From NCBI RefSeq assembly GCF_025643595.1, contig NZ_CP102826.1:6200001-6264000 (forward strand): a stretch of 64,000 nucleotides of DNA, written 5' to 3'. Below, one piece after another: positions 60,390-64,000 of the stretch. The first letter of the stretch is position 1. Each line of letters starts with the position of its first letter. The stretch is from Saccharopolyspora rosea (lineage in GTDB: Bacteria > Actinomycetota > Actinomycetes > Mycobacteriales > Pseudonocardiaceae). The notes below the pieces were generated by a model. The model was not told the DNA's origin. It did no database searches and saw nothing but the letters and a program-made list of their open reading frames with translations. A program made the translations under genes and the position numbers.

Positions 60390-61663
60390 TCCCGGTGCGG
60401 CTGCGGACGAAGCTCTCGCTGGCCATCGCCGCCGTCGTCGCCGTGACCGGCACGACGCTCGGGTTCGCGGTGCACGAGGTCACCCTGCACAACCGCCTGG
60501 ACCAGACGCGATCCGAGGTCGACGCCCGGCTGACCGTCGCCGCCCGCTCGTACCTGGACACCGGGACCCCGACGGTGGACAGTGCGCTCGACGACCCCGC
60601 CGTGCCCGCTCCGCTGGACGCCGCTGCCCGCGCCGGGCAGCGCGCCACCTTCCTCGACATGTCGACGTCGACGGTGTGGGCAGCCACCAGCGTCGGCGGC
60701 CGGACGCTGTCCGTGCACGACTCGCTCGCCGCGACGTTCGCCGCCGTCGACGGACTGGACCGCACGCTGCTGGTCGCCGGGGTGGGCGCGGTCGCGGGCA
60801 GCAGCGTGCTCGGCGTGGTCGTGGCCAACGGGCTGTCCCGGCGGCTGCGTCGCACCGCCGACATCGCCCGAGCCGTGGCCGCGGGCGATCTGGACGCCCG
60901 GGTCGGCGACCCCGCAGCCCACCGCTGGCGCGGTGGTCGGGGCGACGGCAGCACCGAACGCGACCGCGGTCGGATCTTCCGCCGCCGCGACGAAGCCGCC
61001 GAGCTCGCCGGCGCGCTGGACGGCATGGCCGCCGCCTTGCAGGACCGCCTCGAAGCCGAGCGGCGGGTTGCCGCCGACGTGGCGCACGAGCTGCGCACCC
61101 CGGTCGCCGGGCTGGTCACCGCCGCCGAACTGCTCCCCGACGAACGGGCCGTTGAGCTGGTCCGCGACCGGGTGAGCCTGCTGCGCGGCCTGGTCGAAGA
61201 CCTCCTGGAGGTATCCCGGCTGGACGCCGCGGCCGAGACCGCCGAGCTGGACGTCATCGACGTCGGCGAACTCGCCCGCCACTGCCTGCGCGGGGTCGCC
61301 GACGTCACCGTGCACGGCTCTCCGGAGGACGCCGTTGCGGTTCTCACCGACCCGCGGCGGGTGGAACGCATCGTGTCCAACCTGGTCGCCAACAGCCGGA
61401 TCCACGGCCATCCGCCGATCGAACTGCACATCCAGGGCCGCAGCCTGATCGTCCGCGACCACGGGCCCGGCTACCCCGAGTTCCTGTTGTCCGAAGGGCC
61501 GCGCCGGTTCCGCACCGGCGACCCCGAACGCGGCCACGGCCACGGGCTGGGCCTGACCATCGCCAGCGGCCAGGCCGCTGTCCTCGGCGCCGACCTCACC
61601 TTCGCCAACGCCGCCGACGGCGGAGCCCAGGCGACACTGACCCTGCCACCGGCGGAGTTCTGA
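60383..61663 (+). CDS. Sensor histidine kinase
   Basis: The 426-residue kinase has two membrane segments (LSLAIAAVVAVTGTTLGFAV and TLLVAGVGAVAGSSVLGVVV) around a short extracellular sensor of about 95 residues. HAMP and H-box (VAADVAHELRTPVAGL) follow, then a degenerate N-box (SNLVANSRIHG) and G-box (GHGHGLGLTIASGQ). GTG at 60383 overlaps the regulator's 3' end. The ligand is unknown. ATP-lid motifs are slightly divergent but all catalytic parts seem present. Confidence 0.92.
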   Translation: MLIPVRLRTKLSLAIAAVVAVTGTTLGFAVHEVTLHNRLDQTRSEVDARLTVAARSYLDTGTPTVDSALDDPAVPAPLDAAARAGQRATFLDMSTSTVWAATSVGGRTLSVHDSLAATFAAVDGLDRTLLVAGVGAVAGSSVLGVVVANGLSRRLRRTADIARAVAAGDLDARVGDPAAHRWRGGRGDGSTERDRGRIFRRRDEAAELAGALDGMAAALQDRLEAERRVAADVAHELRTPVAGLVTAAELLPDERAVELVRDRVSLLRGLVEDLLEVSRLDAAAETAELDVIDVGELARHCLRGVADVTVHGSPEDAVAVLTDPRRVERIVSNLVANSRIHGHPPIELHIQGRSLIVRDHGPGYPEFLLSEGPRRFRTGDPERGHGHGLGLTIASGQAAVLGADLTFANAADGGAQATLTLPPAEF

Positions 61664-61664
61664 A

Positions 61665-62072
61665 TCACCGAACGACCTCGCGGAGTCGGACGTCCTGCCG
61701 CTGGTGTCCCGGCACCTGACCTGCCACACCGTCCTGGGTGATCAGCTGCTCGGTACGCGCATACGCCGCCAGCTGCAACGCCACATCGGCGTGCACACCG
61801 GAGCGGGTGGTCTTCAGATCCAGCAGGACGCGTTCGCCCTCGATCCGGCACACCGCGTCGAAACTCCCGGCATAGCCGAACCGATCCGACCACACCGTCT
61901 GCTACACCCACTCCCACTCCGGGTGGTAGCGATCGAGGAAATCCCGCAGATGCGCGGCATACGACTCAAGGTCCGGGTGCACCCGGCCCACCCGCTCACC
62001 CCGAGCCATGCGCTCGAACAGATCATGCACCGCCGTGCCGTAGACCCAGACCCGCAGACGTGAGCACGCCTT
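61665..62072 (-). pseudogene. PD-(D/E)XK nuclease remnant with in-frame stop
   Basis: In one frame the sequence reads VHDLFERMARGERVGRVHPD, then AHLRDFLDRYHPEWEWV, a TAG at 61904-61902, then VWSDRFGYAGSFDAVCRIEG and VLLDLKTTRSGVHADVALQL. GSFDAV and LLDLKTT are the D and E/D-x-K elements of the RecB/Cas4-like nuclease core common in actinophages. The stop falls just before the catalytic half, and the 5' end has no recognisable start. It is therefore a broken mobile-element gene. The domain call is from motif only. Confidence 0.65.
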
Positions 62073-62285
62073 CTGGGGCCCGTGAGATGGCCGGCGATGC
62101 TTCTCCGCGCTGTGGTCACCACATCGACCGCCTCTCGCCTTTACAGCGGCGCGCGAGGTCTCATGAAGCGACACCCTTACGGGGGACGAGATAACACGCA
62201 TCACGACTCGTATCAATAAATACTGGCACAGTTCGAGTAGATCTACGCAGGACTCCAAAATCGCCGACACAATACTCTCCGAGAC
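62073..62285. promoter_or_regulatory. AT-richer leader of the secreted-protein pair
   Basis: This 213-bp gap is clearly less GC-rich than the rest of the window, with CGTATCAATAAATACTGG near 62204-62226. It probably carries the promoter of the next gene. No precise -35/-10 pair is assigned. Confidence 0.4.
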
Positions 62286-62714
62286 ATGCGAAAGATCATT
62301 TTGTCCGCTTCGATCCCGATCGCTATGGCGACATTGGCCATGAGTGCAGGAACGGCAAACGCCGGAGGAATCGTGATCGACGACATCCAACGCGGCACCA
62401 AGCAGCCCAACGCCATTGCCGAGTGCGCCGCCGGTCCCGGCGCGACCTGCCAGATCGGCCAGGGCAAGACCATCGGATCCACAATATCCGGGGAAACCGG
62501 GGTCGACTTCGGAACTCTCAATGCCTCGTTGGGCGGCTCATACCAGGAGACCTACACGGTCACGAACAACTGCACGTCTCCACCGTTGCAGCGCGGCCAG
62601 GTGTGGGTGATGTTCCCGCGGGGAGACTTCGTTTTCTTCCACGACGCGGCTGGTCAGAAGGGAACAGCCTTCCTGCCTACTGGCGTATTCTGCGAAGTGC
62701 ACAGCGACTGGTGA
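62286..62714 (+). CDS. Small secreted beta-rich protein
   Basis: The 142-residue product has a signal peptide (MRKIILSASIPIAMATLAMS). Its mature Ser/Thr/Gly-rich domain runs TCQIGQGKTIGSTISGETGV, SLGGSYQETYTVTNNC and GQVWVMFPRGDFVFF. The alternating Thr/Ser strands followed by a GQVW segment resemble secreted actinomycete proteins with an aerolysin-like insertion-loop pattern, but I cannot assign a family. Two pairs of cysteines may form disulfides. Its sequence is less GC-rich than most neighbours, suggesting acquisition. Confidence 0.8.
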   Translation: MRKIILSASIPIAMATLAMSAGTANAGGIVIDDIQRGTKQPNAIAECAAGPGATCQIGQGKTIGSTISGETGVDFGTLNASLGGSYQETYTVTNNCTSPPLQRGQVWVMFPRGDFVFFHDAAGQKGTAFLPTGVFCEVHSDW

Positions 62715-62728
62715 CGGAGGAGACCTCG

Positions 62729-63184
62729 ATGACGGGCAAGGGCGCGGCTCTCGCAATCTTGATGCTGGCGACGACGGCCGTGGTGTCGTCGTGTCAGGGT
62801 GAGCAACCTTCACACGGGAACGCTGCGCCTGCACCCCCCACGGCCCCCTCACCGCACACCCGGGCTGCGACGGACCCGATCCTCGGAGTCTCGGGGCCGG
62901 CCGGCGGTCCGCCTCCGGAATGCGTCGAATCCGTGGTACAGCGCAAGCAGTACGTGCCCACCGCTGAGTTCAACGTCAAAGGACAGCAAGGCGACACCAT
63001 CTCCTACGAAGTCCTCAAAAAGGACGGCAGCACATCCGGTGCCTCCAGCGGTGTATTCGGACCTGGCCAGCAGGGAGCGTACTTCGCCACCGGAGTGCCC
63101 AACGACGAGATCCAACGCATCACGATCTCGGCCCAAGGCCAGGTCGGCGTACCCGGGCAATGCGTCATCACCACGATCCAGTAA
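62729..63184 (+). CDS. Small lipoprotein, unknown
   Basis: The 151-residue product has a lipobox (LMLATTAVVSSC) and a Pro-rich linker. The C-terminal domain is beta-rich (TAEFNVKGQQGDTISYEVLK to ITISAQGQVGVPGQCVITTI) with one cysteine pair. ATG at 62729 follows GGAGGAG, 14 bp after the previous stop, so the two genes form an operon. No function is recognised; presence next to the secreted protein suggests a partner or immunity-like role, unproven. Confidence 0.78.
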   Translation: MTGKGAALAILMLATTAVVSSCQGEQPSHGNAAPAPPTAPSPHTRAATDPILGVSGPAGGPPPECVESVVQRKQYVPTAEFNVKGQQGDTISYEVLKKDGSTSGASSGVFGPGQQGAYFATGVPNDEIQRITISAQGQVGVPGQCVITTIQ

Positions 63185-63338
63185 GCACACCAACCAGCCC
63201 ACCGGACAGGGAGACGTGGTCCCGCACCACGTCTCCCCGCCGCGCATCACGCCAGAGTGGGCCTGATGGCCGACCAGCACCCCTCACCCGTCACCGGGCG
63301 TCCTCCTGTCGCTGGGCCGACTGCACCAAACCGCGTGG

Positions 63339-63461
63339 TCACGCCGGTCTCAGCAGCAACACTGCGGCGGCTGAGACCGGCTCGGGAACCTCGACGCCGT
63401 ACCGGGAGGAGATCCAGGCCGCGATCGTCCCAGCCGCACCCGCCAATGCACCCGCCGTCAC
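63339..63461 (-). CDS. Tiny hydrophobic protein, holin-like
   Basis: GTG at 63461 overlaps the TGA of the upstream frame (GTGA) and gives a 40-residue peptide, MTAGALAGAAGTIAAWISSR then YGVEVPEPVSAAAVLLLRPA, with one clear hydrophobic segment. The style recalls small phage holins or membrane peptides. Its 3' part lies in a strong hairpin (63343-63381). It is short, so the call is tentative. Confidence 0.45.
   Translation of the reverse strand: MTAGALAGAAGTIAAWISSRYGVEVPEPVSAAAVLLLRPA
63343..63381 (-). terminator. Hairpin at the end of the minus-strand phage-like genes
   Basis: GCCGGTCTCAGC (63343-63354) pairs with GCTGAGACCGGC (63370-63381) around 15 bases. It overlaps the last codons of the hydrophobic gene and may end that transcript. 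Confidence 0.6.
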
Positions 63462-63903
63462 GGCGGCACCGGCGTGGTTTCGTTCCAGGGCGCTTCGGGA
63501 GTAGGTGAAGGCAACGGCGCGGGATCGGGTGCCGGTGCGGTGTCGACAGGTTCGGGCACCGGCGGCACTGGTTCCGGTTGCGGTGCAAGCCGTAGTAGGT
63601 GACCGACTCCGGTCCCGGTGTCGAAGCAGGGAGCACAATCGGCAGCTCATACCGCCGTTGGGAGAGGTTGGCCCGCACCAGATCAACCATGAGTCCCTGC
63701 ACCGTCAGATCACGCAGGACCAAGTTCTCGGACGGGTCGGTGATGGCCGTATGGCCGTCCGGGTTGCGCACGATCCGCCGATCGAACGCCGCGGCGATGC
63801 CGCCCGGACCCGGTGGGACACGGTCCGGCGGGCCCTGACGCAGTCGGTGCCGACGGCGGACGGCGACCTGCCGGTGCCGGAGTCTGCCCCACATCTGCCC
63901 CAC
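63458..63903 (-). pseudogene. Frameshifted proline-rich phage-like gene
   Basis: Minus-strand codons read AFDRRIVRNPDGHTAITDPS, NLVLRDLTVQGLMVDLVRAN and SQRRYELPIVLPASTPGPES, ending VTYYGL. Adding one base there (TTG-GCA instead of TTGCA) restores PQPEPVPPVPEPVDTAPAPD and PTPEAPWNETTPVPP with a stop at 63460-63458 that overlaps the next start. A one-base deletion has therefore broken the gene, or the sequence has an error. The true 5' end is not clear. Confidence 0.5.
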
Positions 63904-63976
63904 GCGGGGGGACCGCAGGAGGGAGCCGAGGTGATCGTTCTCGACTCCCGTCGCAGGTCGGCCGGGTAGGCCGGGG

Positions 63977-64000
63977 TGGTGGGCCGCCAGGGGATCGAAC
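63977..64000 (-). tRNA. tRNA 3' end (probably tRNA-Lys), truncated by the window
   Basis: On the minus strand the window edge reads G, T-loop TTCGATC, T-stem CCCTG, acceptor GCGGCCC, discriminator A and an encoded CCA. This is the 3' third of a tRNA whose 5' acceptor would be GGGCCGC, the pattern of actinobacterial tRNA-Lys. The anticodon lies outside the window, so the identity is a guess. Such tRNA 3' ends are favoured attachment sites, which fits the degraded mobile genes just before it. Confidence 0.72.

Noticed and set aside
1-64000. CRISPR array near the TPR-CHAT gene
   Set aside because: I looked for regularly spaced repeats because TPR-CHAT can belong to type III-E systems. None are present, and there are no cas genes.

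Overview
The window reads as chromosome of a high-GC actinomycete, most likely a member of the Pseudonocardiaceae (Saccharopolyspora/Amycolatopsis type). This rests on gene content: SenX3/RegX3, the mycothiol glycosyltransferase MshA, a mycothiol-dependent isomerase-fold protein, an HbhA locus laid out as in mycobacteria, a secreted AroQ-type chorismate mutase, MocR/YczE, a Glu-Asp-Phe tRNA array, and many GTG starts and 4-base start/stop overlaps. Genus is inferred; no rRNA is present.

Layout. 0-19 kb is core-like: senX3-regX3 (behind PHO-box repeats), gpmA, osmC, ybjN-mshA, an L,D-transpeptidase, murB, purU, the XRE-hbhA-DUF2516-hydrolase-ybaK run, DUF445 and a DapC-type aminotransferase. 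19.3-24.3 kb holds the most striking block: four minus-strand genes encoding a cytoplasmic subtilisin, an ECF-like sigma factor, a 157-residue unknown protein and an 881-residue TPR-CHAT caspase-like protease. The last three overlap at their start/stop codons. 25-31 kb carries the YczR/yczE pair, the tRNA array with its terminator, a TetR regulator with a clean operator, and small conserved-looking genes. 30.6-36.1 kb is a branched-chain acyl-CoA (leucine-type) catabolic operon (acyl-CoA dehydrogenase, biotin carboxylase, carboxyltransferase) divergent from its probable TetR repressor across a 32-bp near-perfect palindrome.

36-51.5 kb is accessory metabolism: DUF427, a stand-alone ctaD, MFS efflux, aldo/keto reductase, FAD monooxygenase, MetE-like enzyme, YigZ, a sugar porter-GH172-secreted protein operon, and a SnoaL/NmrA pair. 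51.5-52.0 kb is a repeat patch containing a 336-bp MITE-like element. 52-61.7 kb contains a PAP2 phosphatase, a GH84 N-acetylglucosaminidase behind a DasR-like site, secreted chorismate mutase, a Cys/Asn/Gln-rich membrane protein of unknown role, small envelope proteins and a second two-component system. 61.7-64 kb looks like a degraded mobile island against the 3' end of a tRNA (probably tRNA-Lys) cut by the window edge: a nonsense-interrupted PD-(D/E)XK nuclease, two small secreted proteins, a frameshifted proline-rich gene and a tiny hydrophobic gene.

The best candidate for an undescribed system is the sigma/157-aa/TPR-CHAT/subtilisin cluster. Its parts resemble, without any CRISPR, the protease-substrate-sigma logic of type III-E Csx29-Csx30-RpoE modules. 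That resemblance is an inference from domain composition and gene order.
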